Source: Pseudoalteromonas sp. G4
GTDB lineage: Bacteria; Pseudomonadota; Gammaproteobacteria; Enterobacterales; Alteromonadaceae
Reading direction: 5' to 3'
DNA: 41,178 nucleotides
NCBI RefSeq assembly: GCF_028875915.1
Contig: NZ_JAPEHW010000033.1
Location: 1 to 41,178, forward strand
Positions within the stretch are counted from its first letter, which is position 1; every line of letters starts with the position of its first letter. Below the pieces are notes generated by a model. It saw only the letters and a program-made list of their open reading frames with translations. It had not been told where the DNA came from and ran no database searches. Positions 34,180 through 41,178 of this stretch are shown in pieces. The position numbers were made by a program, and so were the translations under genes.

Positions 34180-34572
34180 ATGAGCTTGCAAGATCCAATC
34201 GCGGATATGTTTACACGTGTTCGTAACGGCCAACAGGCTAAGAAGGTTTCAGTATCAATGCCTTCTTCAAAGCTAAAAGTTGCTGTTGCAAAACTACTTA
34301 AAGAAGAAGGTTACATCGCAGACTACGCAGTAGCTGGCGACGTTAAACCTGAGCTTTCTGTAGAATTAAAATATTTCGAAGGCAAAGCTGTAATCGAATC
34401 TCTACAGCGCGTTAGCCGTCCTGGTCTACGTATCTATAAGAAACGTGACGATTTACCGAAGGTAATGGGCGGTTTAGGTATTGCTATCGTTTCAACTTCT
34501 AAAGGCTTGATGACTGACCGTGCTGCACGTGGTGCTGGTATCGGTGGTGAAATCATCGGCTTTGTAGCTTAA
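34180..34572 (+). CDS. rpsH: 30S ribosomal protein S8
   Basis: A 130-aa primary 16S-binding protein needed for platform assembly. It starts [20 protein letters not shown] and ends with the RNA-binding [20 protein letters not shown]. In E. coli it is also the repressor of this operon, acting at the rplE start, where a matching hairpin is visible. The length equals the E. coli protein. Confidence 0.98.
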   Translation: MSLQDPIADMFTRVRNGQQAKKVSVSMPSSKLKVAVAKLLKEEGYIADYAVAGDVKPELSVELKYFEGKAVIESLQRVSRPGLRIYKKRDDLPKVMGGLGIAIVSTSKGLMTDRAARGAGIGGEIIGFVA

Positions 34573-34585
34573 TCGGAGGGGAACT

Positions 34586-35119
34586 ATGTCTCGCGTAGCA
34601 AAGGCACCTATCAATGTTCCTGCCGGTGTAGAAGTTACACTAGCTGGTCAGGATATCAAAGTTAAAGGTAAAAGCGGTGAGTTAACTCGCACTATCAACG
34701 AAGCTGTTGAAGTAACGCTTGAAGAAAACGTAATCAAAACTCTTCCTCGTGAAGGTTTTGCAGACGGCTGGGCACAAGCAGGTACTGCTCGTGCACTAAT
34801 CAACAACATGGTTGTTGGTGCAGGCGAAGGTTACGAGAAAAAACTTCAGCTAGTTGGTGTTGGTTACCGTGCAGCAGCTAAGGGTAAAGTATTAGACTTA
34901 ACGCTTGGTTTCTCACACCCTGTGAACTTCCCAGTTCCAGAAGGTATCACTGTTGAAACACCTAGCCAAACTGAAATTGTGGTTAAAGGCGCAGATAAGC
35001 AGTTAGTTGGCCAAGTTGCTGCTAACATTCGCGCATACCGTGAGCCAGAGCCGTATAAAGGTAAAGGTGTACGTTATGCTGATGAACACGTGCGTCGTAA
35101 AGAAGCCAAGAAGAAGTAA
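34586..35119 (+). CDS. rplF: 50S ribosomal protein L6
   Basis: A 177-aa protein with the two L6 repeats; the diagnostic segments are [10 protein letters not shown] near residue 91 and [14 protein letters not shown] near 156. It lies near the factor-binding site by the sarcin-ricin loop. GGAGG precedes its start and it is 13 bp after rpsH. The length equals E. coli L6. Confidence 0.98.
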   Translation: MSRVAKAPINVPAGVEVTLAGQDIKVKGKSGELTRTINEAVEVTLEENVIKTLPREGFADGWAQAGTARALINNMVVGAGEGYEKKLQLVGVGYRAAAKGKVLDLTLGFSHPVNFPVPEGITVETPSQTEIVVKGADKQLVGQVAANIRAYREPEPYKGKGVRYADEHVRRKEAKKK

Positions 35120-35128
35120 GGTAGAACG

Positions 35129-35479
35129 ATGGATAAGAAAACAGCTCGTCTACGTCGTGCAAAACGCACTCGTAGAAACTTTATTGAACAAGGCGTTACA
35201 CGCCTAGTTATCCACCGCACTCCACGTCACATTTACGCGCAAGTAGTAAATGCTGAAGGTGCTGTGGTAGCTGCTGCTTCTACTGTAGAAAAAGCGATTA
35301 GTGGTTCAATCGAAGGCACTAGCAACGTTGCAGCTGCGCAAGCAGTTGGTAAAGCAGTTGCTGAGCGTGCAGTTGAGAAAGGTATCGCTAAATTATCTTT
35401 TGATCGCAGTGGTTTTAAATATCACGGCCGTGTTAAGGCGCTTGCTGATGCAGCGCGTGAAGCCGGTTTACAATTCTAG
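35129..35479 (+). CDS. rplR: 50S ribosomal protein L18
   Basis: A 116-aa 5S rRNA-binding protein of the central protuberance. It has the basic N-terminus [27 protein letters not shown] and the conserved end [20 protein letters not shown]. It is one residue shorter than E. coli L18. It follows rplF by 9 bp. Confidence 0.98.
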   Translation: MDKKTARLRRAKRTRRNFIEQGVTRLVIHRTPRHIYAQVVNAEGAVVAAASTVEKAISGSIEGTSNVAAAQAVGKAVAERAVEKGIAKLSFDRSGFKYHGRVKALADAAREAGLQF

Positions 35480-35488
35480 GAGCAGAGA

Positions 35489-35989
35489 ATGGCTAACGTA
35501 GAAGTAAAGCAACCTGAATTAGCTGAAAAGCTAGTTGCAGTAAACCGCGTTTCAAAAGTAGTTAAAGGTGGTCGTATCTTTAGCTTCACAGCACTAACAG
35601 TAGTTGGTGATGGCGCTGGTAAAGTAGGTTTTGGTTACGGTAAAGCACGTGAAGTTCCTGCTGCTATTCAAAAAGCAATGGAAAAAGCACGTCGTAACAT
35701 GGTAAACGTAGAATTAAACGGAAACACGTTACAGCACCCTATCAAGGGTCGTCACGCTGGTTCTAAAGTATACATGCAGCCAGCTGCTGAAGGTACAGGT
35801 ATCATCGCCGGTGGTGCGATGCGTGCAGTACTAGAAGTAGTAGGTGTACATAACGTACTTTCTAAAGCATATGGTTCTACAAACCCAATCAACGTAGTTC
35901 GCGCAACTATTAAAGCTCTTGACAACATGAAGTCACCTGAAGCTGTTGCTGCGAAGCGTGGTTTAAGCGTTGATAACATCCTGGGGTAA
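35489..35989 (+). CDS. rpsE: 30S ribosomal protein S5
   Basis: A 166-aa protein with an N-terminal double-stranded-RNA-binding-like domain ([20 protein letters not shown], residues about 30-50) and a C-terminal S5 fold ([16 protein letters not shown]). It acts at the mRNA entry channel and in decoding fidelity. It follows rplR by 9 bp with an AGGAG site, and its length equals the E. coli protein. Confidence 0.98.
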   Translation: MANVEVKQPELAEKLVAVNRVSKVVKGGRIFSFTALTVVGDGAGKVGFGYGKAREVPAAIQKAMEKARRNMVNVELNGNTLQHPIKGRHAGSKVYMQPAAEGTGIIAGGAMRAVLEVVGVHNVLSKAYGSTNPINVVRATIKALDNMKSPEAVAAKRGLSVDNILG

Positions 35990-35995
35990 GACACG

Positions 35996-36175
35996 ATGGC
36001 AAATACAGTAAAAGTAACTCAAGTAAAGAGCTCTATCGGTCGTTTACCGAAGCATAAAGCAACTTTACGTGGTCTTGGTTTACGTCGTATCAACCACACA
36101 GTGGAGTTAGAAGATACTCCTTGTGTACGTGGTATGATCAACCAAGTGTCTTACATGGTTAAGGTTGAGGGTTAA
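35996..36175 (+). CDS. rpmD: 50S ribosomal protein L30
   Basis: A 59-aa protein, [20 protein letters not shown] at the start and [11 protein letters not shown] at the end, typical of bacterial L30. The ATG at 35996 is 6 bp after rpsE. GGGGTAAG just upstream, overlapping the rpsE stop, is its ribosome-binding site. The TAA is at 36173-36175, so it ends 4 bp before rplO. Confidence 0.97.
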   Translation: MANTVKVTQVKSSIGRLPKHKATLRGLGLRRINHTVELEDTPCVRGMINQVSYMVKVEG

Positions 36176-36179
36176 TTCG

Positions 36180-36614
36180 ATGCAATTGAATACACTTTCT
36201 CCTGCAGTAGGTGCAAAAAAAGCTGGCAAACGTGTTGGTCGTGGTATCGGTTCTGGTCTAGGTAAGACTGGTGGTCGTGGTCACAAAGGTCAAAAGTCAC
36301 GTTCTGGTGGTAAAGTACGCGTTGGTTTTGAAGGCGGTCAAATGCCTATGCAACGTCGTCTACCTAAGTTCGGTTTCACTTCACGCAAATCATTAGTATC
36401 TGCAGAAGTTAACCTGTTCGAAATCGCTAAAGTTGAAGGCGATGTGGTAGAACTAAGCACACTACAAGCAGCTGGTATTGTTAAAAAGAACATTCAGTTC
36501 GTTAAAGTAGTTAAATCTGGCGAAGTTTCTCGCGCGGTTACCGTTAAAGGTCTTAAAGTGACTAAAGGTGCTCGTGAAGCGATTGAAGCTGCCGGAGGCA
36601 AGATAGAAGAATAA
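36180..36614 (+). CDS. rplO: 50S ribosomal protein L15
   Basis: A 144-aa late-assembly protein with the basic glycine-rich N-terminus ([20 protein letters not shown]) and the C-terminal L18e/L15 domain. The start is ATG 36180 with GAGG 9 nt upstream at the end of rpmD; an in-frame TTG at 36165 is not the start. The length equals the E. coli protein. Confidence 0.97.
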   Translation: MQLNTLSPAVGAKKAGKRVGRGIGSGLGKTGGRGHKGQKSRSGGKVRVGFEGGQMPMQRRLPKFGFTSRKSLVSAEVNLFEIAKVEGDVVELSTLQAAGIVKKNIQFVKVVKSGEVSRAVTVKGLKVTKGAREAIEAAGGKIEE

Positions 36615-36626
36615 TAAGGAAGTACT

Positions 36627-37955
36627 ATGGCTAAACCAGGTCTAGATATGCAAAGTGCACAAAGCGGCTTAGCGGAGCTGAAGCGCCGATTACTATTTGT
36701 ATTGGGTGCTATCATTATTTACCGTTTAGGCTCGTTCGTGCCGATCCCTGGTATTGACGCCGCAGTATTGGCCCAGTTCTTCGAGCAACAAAAGGGCACC
36801 ATTGTTGAGATGTTCAACATGTTCAGTGGTGGTGCACTTGAGCGTGCATCGGTGTTGGCGTTAGGTATTATGCCTTACATCACCGCTTCAATTATCATGC
36901 AGTTGATGACACATATGCATCCAACTTACATGGAATTGAAGAAAGAAGGTGAGCAAGGTCGTAAGAAGATCAGCCAACACACTCGTTATGCAACGCTCGT
37001 GCTAGCTACATTCCAATCAATTGGTATTGCAACTAGTTTACCAAATATGATGTCAGGCCTAGTGGTTAACCCTGGTCTTGCATTCTATTTCACTGCTGTA
37101 GTGAGCTTGGTAACTGGTACAATGTTCCTAATGTGGTTGGGTGAGCAAATTACAGAGCGTGGTATCGGTAACGGTATTTCAGTTCTAATTTTTGTGGGTA
37201 TTGTAGCTAACTTGCCGTCTGCTATTGGTTCGACTGCCGAAATGGCGCGCCAAGGTGATTTACAACCGTTAGTACTACTATTGATTGCGGTAATTGTTTT
37301 TGCTGTAACTTATTTGGTAGTGTTCTTTGAGCGAGGACAACGTCGCATCGTTGTTAACTACGCTAAACGTCAGCAAGGCCGTCAGGTATTTGCAGCGCAA
37401 AGTTCACACTTACCATTGAAAGTTAATATGGCAGGGGTTATTCCACCAATCTTTGCTAGTAGTATTATTCTGTTCCCTGGTACAATTGCGAGCTGGTTCG
37501 GTCAAGGTGAAGGCCCGGTTGCTGATACATTACAAACTATCTCTTTAGCATTGTCTCCTGGACAGCCGCTATATGCGATGGTTTTAGCAGCTGCAATCAT
37601 CTTTTTCTGCTTCTTTTACACTGCGTTGGTATTTAACCCGCGTGAAACAGCAGACAACCTGAAAAAATCAGGGGCATTTATCCCAGGCATTCGCCCAGGT
37701 GAGCAGACATCTAAATACATTGATAAAGTAATGACACGCCTAACTTTAGCTGGCGCATTGTACATTACCTTTATTTGTCTAGTGCCCGAGTTCATGACAA
37801 TGGCATGGCAAACGCCATTCTATTTCGGCGGTACATCAATTTTGATTATCGTTGTTGTTATCATGGACTTTATGGCACAAGTACAAACCCATCTGATGTC
37901 TCATCAGTATGAGTCTGTGCTGAAAAAAGCAAACCTTAAAGGCTACGGCCGCTAA
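36627..37955 (+). CDS. secY: Preprotein translocase subunit SecY
   Basis: A 442-aa channel subunit of the SecYEG translocon in the inner membrane, with ten transmembrane segments. Diagnostic stretches include the SecY signature [22 protein letters not shown] (residues about 67-88), GNGISVLIF and [15 protein letters not shown]. The short N-terminal extension and C-terminal KANLKGYGR are normal. It is 12 bp after rplO and translated with the spc operon, as in other gammaproteobacteria. Confidence 0.98.
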   Translation: MAKPGLDMQSAQSGLAELKRRLLFVLGAIIIYRLGSFVPIPGIDAAVLAQFFEQQKGTIVEMFNMFSGGALERASVLALGIMPYITASIIMQLMTHMHPTYMELKKEGEQGRKKISQHTRYATLVLATFQSIGIATSLPNMMSGLVVNPGLAFYFTAVVSLVTGTMFLMWLGEQITERGIGNGISVLIFVGIVANLPSAIGSTAEMARQGDLQPLVLLLIAVIVFAVTYLVVFFERGQRRIVVNYAKRQQGRQVFAAQSSHLPLKVNMAGVIPPIFASSIILFPGTIASWFGQGEGPVADTLQTISLALSPGQPLYAMVLAAAIIFFCFFYTALVFNPRETADNLKKSGAFIPGIRPGEQTSKYIDKVMTRLTLAGALYITFICLVPEFMTMAWQTPFYFGGTSILIIVVVIMDFMAQVQTHLMSHQYESVLKKANLKGYGR

Positions 37956-37977
37956 GGGTTGACTACGGAGTTAAGTT

Positions 37978-38091
37978 ATGAAAGTACGTGCTTCCGTTAA
38001 GAAAATTTGCCGTAGCTGTAAAGTTATTAAGCGTGCAGGTGTTGTACGTGTAATTTGCAGCGATCCTAAGCATAAGCAAAGGCAAGGCTAA
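37978..38091 (+). CDS. rpmJ: 50S ribosomal protein L36
   Basis: A 37-aa protein, start [20 protein letters not shown]. It is the zinc-binding (C+) type: Cys11, Cys14, Cys27 and His32. ATG 37978 lies 22 bp after secY, with CGGAG as ribosome-binding site. It is the last gene of the spc unit; a hairpin follows 10 bp later. Confidence 0.97.
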   Translation: MKVRASVKKICRSCKVIKRAGVVRVICSDPKHKQRQG

Positions 38092-38101
38092 TTAAGTCAT
38101 G

Positions 38102-38128
38102 CAGGCTGAGCGTAAGCTCGGCCTGTTT
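38102..38128 (+). terminator. Hairpin at the spc/alpha junction
   Basis: CAGGCTGAGC (38102-38111) and GCTCGGCCTG (38116-38125) form a 10-bp stem with one G-T wobble and a GTAA tetraloop, followed only by TTTC. It is probably a partial terminator or RNA-processing signal between rpmJ and rpsM. Confidence 0.6.
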
Positions 38129-38137
38129 CATTGGTAG

Positions 38138-38218
38138 AAATCTGATATCGGTTGGGTATCCTATACGGGCTTTCCAACATGATGATAATCAGATTCATTT
38201 ATAGGAGATATGTTAGTG
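38138..38218 (+). promoter_or_regulatory. rpsM leader with an S4-type pseudoknot
   Basis: AATCTGAT (38139-38146) pairs perfectly with ATCAGATT (38188-38195). Within the loop, TCCTATA (38159-38165) pairs with TATAGGA (38200-38206), which includes part of the rpsM ribosome-binding site AGGAG (38203-38207). The two helices interlock as a pseudoknot. In E. coli ribosomal protein S4 represses the alpha operon by trapping a pseudoknot at the rpsM start; these pairings fit that role although the detail may differ. Confidence 0.68.
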
Positions 38219-38572
38219 GCCCGTATCGCAGGCATTAACGTTCCTGACCATAAGCATGCTGTTATCGCTTTAACAAGCATCTATGGTGTAGGTAAGACTC
38301 GCTCTAAGGCTATCTTAGCAGCGACTGGTATCGCCGAGACCACAAAAATCGGTGAACTAAATGATGAAGTTCTTGACCAATTACGTGAAGAAGTTGGTAA
38401 GTACACTGTTGAAGGTGATCTTCGTCGTGAAGTTACTCTAAATATCAAGCGTCTTATGGACCTTGGTTGTTTCCGTGGCCTACGTCACCGTCGTTCGCTT
38501 CCACTTCGTGGTCAGCGTACTAAGACTAACGCGCGTACTCGTAAGGGTCCTCGCAAGCCTATCAAGAAATAA
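38216..38572 (+). CDS. rpsM: 30S ribosomal protein S13
   Basis: A 118-aa head protein that contacts the P-site tRNA and bridges to L5. It has [14 protein letters not shown], the helix-two-turn-helix region [14 protein letters not shown] and the basic tail [12 protein letters not shown]. The start is GTG 38216, as in E. coli: AGGAG lies 8 nt before it and only 2 nt before the in-frame ATG at 38210. First gene of the alpha operon. Confidence 0.97.
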   Translation: MARIAGINVPDHKHAVIALTSIYGVGKTRSKAILAATGIAETTKIGELNDEVLDQLREEVGKYTVEGDLRREVTLNIKRLMDLGCFRGLRHRRSLPLRGQRTKTNARTRKGPRKPIKK

Positions 38573-38585
38573 GGTGGGGTAAGTT

Positions 38586-38972
38586 ATGGCTAAAGCACCA
38601 ATCCGTCGTAAGAAGGTTAAAAAGCAAGTTGCTGATGGTATGGCTCATGTTCATGCTTCTTTCAACAACACTATTGTTACTATTACTGACCGTCAAGGTA
38701 ATGCGTTATCTTGGGCAACTGCAGGTGGTTCAGGTTTCCGTGGTTCACGTAAATCTACGCCATTCGCTGCACAGGTTGCTGCTGAGCGTGCAGGTACTGC
38801 TGCTCAGGAATATGGTTTAAAGAACTTAGAAGTATTCATCAAGGGCCCAGGTCCAGGTCGTGAATCTTCAGTTCGTGCACTTAACGCACTAGGTTACCGT
38901 ATTACAAACATTACTGACGTGACGCCAATTCCACACAATGGTTGTCGTCCACCGAAGAAACGTCGCGTATAA
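38586..38972 (+). CDS. rpsK: 30S ribosomal protein S11
   Basis: A 128-aa platform protein next to the mRNA exit. Diagnostic are [33 protein letters not shown] and the C-terminal [13 protein letters not shown]. It is one residue short of the E. coli protein and 13 bp after rpsM. Confidence 0.98.
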   Translation: MAKAPIRRKKVKKQVADGMAHVHASFNNTIVTITDRQGNALSWATAGGSGFRGSRKSTPFAAQVAAERAGTAAQEYGLKNLEVFIKGPGPGRESSVRALNALGYRITNITDVTPIPHNGCRPPKKRRV

Positions 38973-38993
38973 CAATAGGTTAGGAGAAATAAC

Positions 38994-39614
38994 ATGGCAA
39001 GATATTTGGGCCCTAAGCTCAAGCTAAGTCGTCGTGAAGGTACTGACCTGTTCCTTAAGAGCGGCGTTAGAGCAATCGACTCTAAATGTAAGCTTGAAAC
39101 AGCACCAGGTCAACACGGCGCTCGTAAAGGTCGCCTATCTGACTACGGTTTACAATTACGTGAAAAGCAAAAAGTTCGTCGTATCTACGGTGTACTAGAA
39201 AAGCAATTCCGTAACTACTATAAAGAAGCTGCTCGTCTTAAAGGCAACACAGGTGAAAACCTACTTCAGCTTCTAGAACAACGTTTAGACAACGTAGTTT
39301 ACCGCATGGGTTTCGCTAGCACACGTGCTGAAGCTCGTCAGCTAGTAAGCCACAAAGCAATCGTTGTTAATGGTCAAGTTGTAAACATTCCTTCATTCAC
39401 AGTTTCAGCTGAAGATGTAGTTGAAATCCGTGAGAAGGCTAAGAAGCAAGCTCGTATTACTGCAGCTGTAGAACTAGCTGAGCAACGCGAGAAGCCAACT
39501 TGGGTTGAAGTAGACACTAAGAAGCTAGAAGGTACATTTAAGCGTTTACCTGAGCGTTCTGATCTGTCTGCAGAAATTAATGAACAGCTAATCGTCGAAC
39601 TTTACTCGAAGTAA
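38994..39614 (+). CDS. rpsD: 30S ribosomal protein S4
   Basis: A 206-aa primary 16S-binding protein. It has the N-terminal [16 protein letters not shown] and the S4 RNA-binding domain ([19 protein letters not shown], residues about 96-114, then [10 protein letters not shown]). In E. coli it is the repressor of the alpha operon, and a pseudoknot of the right kind precedes rpsM. The length equals the E. coli protein. Confidence 0.98.
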   Translation: MARYLGPKLKLSRREGTDLFLKSGVRAIDSKCKLETAPGQHGARKGRLSDYGLQLREKQKVRRIYGVLEKQFRNYYKEAARLKGNTGENLLQLLEQRLDNVVYRMGFASTRAEARQLVSHKAIVVNGQVVNIPSFTVSAEDVVEIREKAKKQARITAAVELAEQREKPTWVEVDTKKLEGTFKRLPERSDLSAEINEQLIVELYSK

Positions 39615-39639
39615 AGTTAAAAGATAAGAGAGGATACAC

Positions 39640-40626
39640 ATGCAGGGTTCTGTTACCGAATTCCTAAAGCCAAAATTAGTCGATATCGACGCTGTAAGTA
39701 CATCGCGTTCTAAAGTAATTTTAGAGCCACTAGAGCGTGGCTTTGGTCACACTTTAGGTAATGCACTTCGTCGTATTTTACTTTCATCAATGCCAGGTTG
39801 TGCAGTGACTGAAGTTGAAATCGACGGCGTACTACACGAATACAGTGCGAAGGAAGGTGTTCAAGAAGACATCATCGAAATTCTACTAAACCTTAAAGGT
39901 TTAGCAGTTTCTTTACACGAGAAAGATGAAGTATTTCTAACGCTGACTAAATCAGGCGTTGGCCCTGTAACCGCTGCTGATATTCAACACGATGATAGTG
40001 TTGAAATTGCTAACCCAGAACACGTGATTTGTCACCTGACAACTGATAGCAGTGAAATCAGTATGCGTATTCGCGTTCAACGTGGCCGTGGCTACGTTCC
40101 AGCGTCGAGCCGTATTTCCTCTGAAGACGATGAGCGCCCAATCGGTCGTTTGTTGCTAGATGCATCATTTAGCCCGGTTGAGCGTATTGCGTACTCGGTT
40201 GAATCAGCACGTGTTGAGCAACGTACAGACTTAGATAAGCTTATTATCGATATGGAAACAAATGGTACGATTGATCCTGAAGAGGCAATCCGTCGTGCAT
40301 CTACAATTCTAGCTGAGCAATTAGACGCATTCGTAGATTTACGTGATGTGGCTGAGCCAGAAGCGAAAGAAGAGAAGCCGGAATTTGATCCGATTCTACT
40401 TCGTCCTGTTGATGATTTAGAGCTTACTGTACGTTCTGCGAACTGTCTGAAAGCCGAGCAAATTCAATATATCGGTGATCTTGTTCAGCGTACTGAAGTT
40501 GAGCTTCTTAAAACGCCAAACCTTGGTAAGAAGTCACTTACAGAAATTAAAGACGTGCTTGCATCACGTGGTCTATCTCTAGGTATGCGCCTAGAAAACT
40601 GGCCGCCAGCAAGCTTAGCTGAATAA
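39640..40626 (+). CDS. rpoA: RNA polymerase subunit alpha
   Basis: A 328-aa subunit. The N-terminal assembly domain (about 1-235) contains [19 protein letters not shown]; a linker follows ([11 protein letters not shown]), then the C-terminal domain (about 250-328; [33 protein letters not shown]) that binds UP elements and activators. It is placed in the alpha operon between rpsD and rplQ, as usual. The UP-like tract proposed upstream of rplN would be its target. Confidence 0.98.
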   Translation: MQGSVTEFLKPKLVDIDAVSTSRSKVILEPLERGFGHTLGNALRRILLSSMPGCAVTEVEIDGVLHEYSAKEGVQEDIIEILLNLKGLAVSLHEKDEVFLTLTKSGVGPVTAADIQHDDSVEIANPEHVICHLTTDSSEISMRIRVQRGRGYVPASSRISSEDDERPIGRLLLDASFSPVERIAYSVESARVEQRTDLDKLIIDMETNGTIDPEEAIRRASTILAEQLDAFVDLRDVAEPEAKEEKPEFDPILLRPVDDLELTVRSANCLKAEQIQYIGDLVQRTEVELLKTPNLGKKSLTEIKDVLASRGLSLGMRLENWPPASLAE

Positions 40627-40658
40627 TCAACGATAAGTTTAGTTAGAAGGATAGGGTC

Positions 40659-41057
40659 ATGCGCCATCGTAAGAGTGGTCGTCAATTAAACCGTAACAGC
40701 AGTCATCGTAAAGCGATGTTCAGCAACATGGCAAGTTCTTTGGTGAAGCACGAAATCATCAAAACAACTTTGCCTAAAGCGAAAGAGTTACGTCGTGTAA
40801 TTGAGCCTTTAATCACACTGGCTAAGACTGATAGCGTTGCAAACCGTCGTTTAGCGTTTGCTCGCACGCGTGATAAAGAAGTAGTTGGTAAATTGTTCAC
40901 TGAGATTGGTCCTCGTTTCGCGGATCGTCCAGGTGGTTACACTCGTATTCTTAAGTGTGGCTTCCGTGCAGGTGACAACGCGCCAATGGCTTACATTGAA
41001 CTACTAGATCGCCCAGCGACTGAAGAAGTTCAAGAAGACGCGCAGTCTGCAGAGTAA
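40659..41057 (+). CDS. rplQ: 50S ribosomal protein L17
   Basis: A 132-aa protein at the tunnel exit side of the 50S subunit. It starts [20 protein letters not shown] and has the conserved [20 protein letters not shown]; the last residues form an acidic tail ([11 protein letters not shown]). It is the last gene of the alpha operon and is followed by a strong terminator. Confidence 0.98.
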   Translation: MRHRKSGRQLNRNSSHRKAMFSNMASSLVKHEIIKTTLPKAKELRRVIEPLITLAKTDSVANRRLAFARTRDKEVVGKLFTEIGPRFADRPGGYTRILKCGFRAGDNAPMAYIELLDRPATEEVQEDAQSAE

Positions 41058-41070
41058 GATTTAAAGAATT

Positions 41071-41099
41071 AAAAAGCCGAGCAATTGCTCGGCTTTTTT
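41071..41099 (+). terminator. Terminator of the alpha operon
   Basis: AAAAAGCCGAGC (41071-41082) and GCTCGGCTTTTT (41087-41098) form a 12-bp perfect stem with loop AATT and a T run, 13 bp after rplQ. Confidence 0.93.
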
Positions 41100-41147
41100 A
41101 TTATCTAAATAAAGTTGAATACTCGGCTACACAACCAAAAATATGTG

Positions 41148-41178
41148 CTGAACCCTGAACCCTGAACCCTGAACCCTG
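41148..41178. repeat. Heptamer tandem repeat at the window edge
   Basis: CTGAACC is repeated four times without error, plus CTG, and runs off the end of the window, so the full length is unknown. It lies in non-coding DNA after the alpha operon. Confidence 0.95.

Noticed and set aside
1..41178. tRNA, rRNA, CRISPR, prophage or insertion-sequence features
   Set aside because: No cloverleaf, rRNA block, spaced direct repeats, integrase or transposase was seen on either strand.

Overview
The window looks like chromosomal DNA of a marine gammaproteobacterium of the Alteromonadales, most like Pseudoalteromonas. The signs are A+T-rich DNA, gammaproteobacterial ribosomal proteins, E. coli-like AhpC/AhpF, a TorF-type porin, an ABC permease/M1 peptidase system and FG-GAP lipoproteins. 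The genus is inferred from general resemblance, not from a search.

Layout. 1-63 is the tail of an unidentified gene. 324-5317 holds an S45 (penicillin/AHL acylase-type) hydrolase, a BlaI-type repressor with a BlaR1-like M56 membrane peptidase carrying a TonB-C domain, and a divergent secreted metallo-beta-lactamase-fold hydrolase; two BlaI-type operators lie in the divergent gap. 5458-8938 holds an SPFH/prohibitin-like protein with a zinc-ribbon partner, small hypothetical genes, and a flavin nitroreductase of iodotyrosine-deiodinase type coupled to a DUF1653 gene. 9095-11315 is ahpC-ahpF. 11616-16056 is an ABC ATPase followed by a permease/M1-peptidase fusion gene broken by a frameshift. 16111-22489 is a tandem array of three paralogous FG-GAP lipoproteins. 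22746-25494 encodes an esterase-fold/TPR protein without its catalytic serine, a shortened FAH-family protein and an aldo/keto reductase. 25602-32271 holds a TorF-like porin, an unrecognised protein, a double-GNAT acetyltransferase divergent from a MocR-type regulator that has lost its PLP lysine, and an AsmA protein.

32594-41057 is the spc and alpha ribosomal operons (rplN to rplQ with secY and rpoA). The S10 operon that usually precedes rplN is not here: an AsmA gene and terminators lie upstream, and spc seems to have its own promoter with an A/T-rich UP-like tract, an extended -10 and a GC-rich discriminator. An S8-type control hairpin at the rplE start and an S4-type pseudoknot before rpsM can be drawn from the sequence. 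The window ends inside a heptamer tandem repeat.

The most notable items are the MocR-like protein without PLP chemistry, the esterase without its serine, the BlaI/BlaR1-MBL-acylase neighbourhood, the lipoprotein array, the rpsM leader pseudoknot, and several small sequence lesions: a 57-bp in-frame duplication, a frameshifted fusion gene, a shortened FAH gene and two disrupted signal-peptide starts. No tRNA, rRNA, CRISPR array or insertion sequence was seen.
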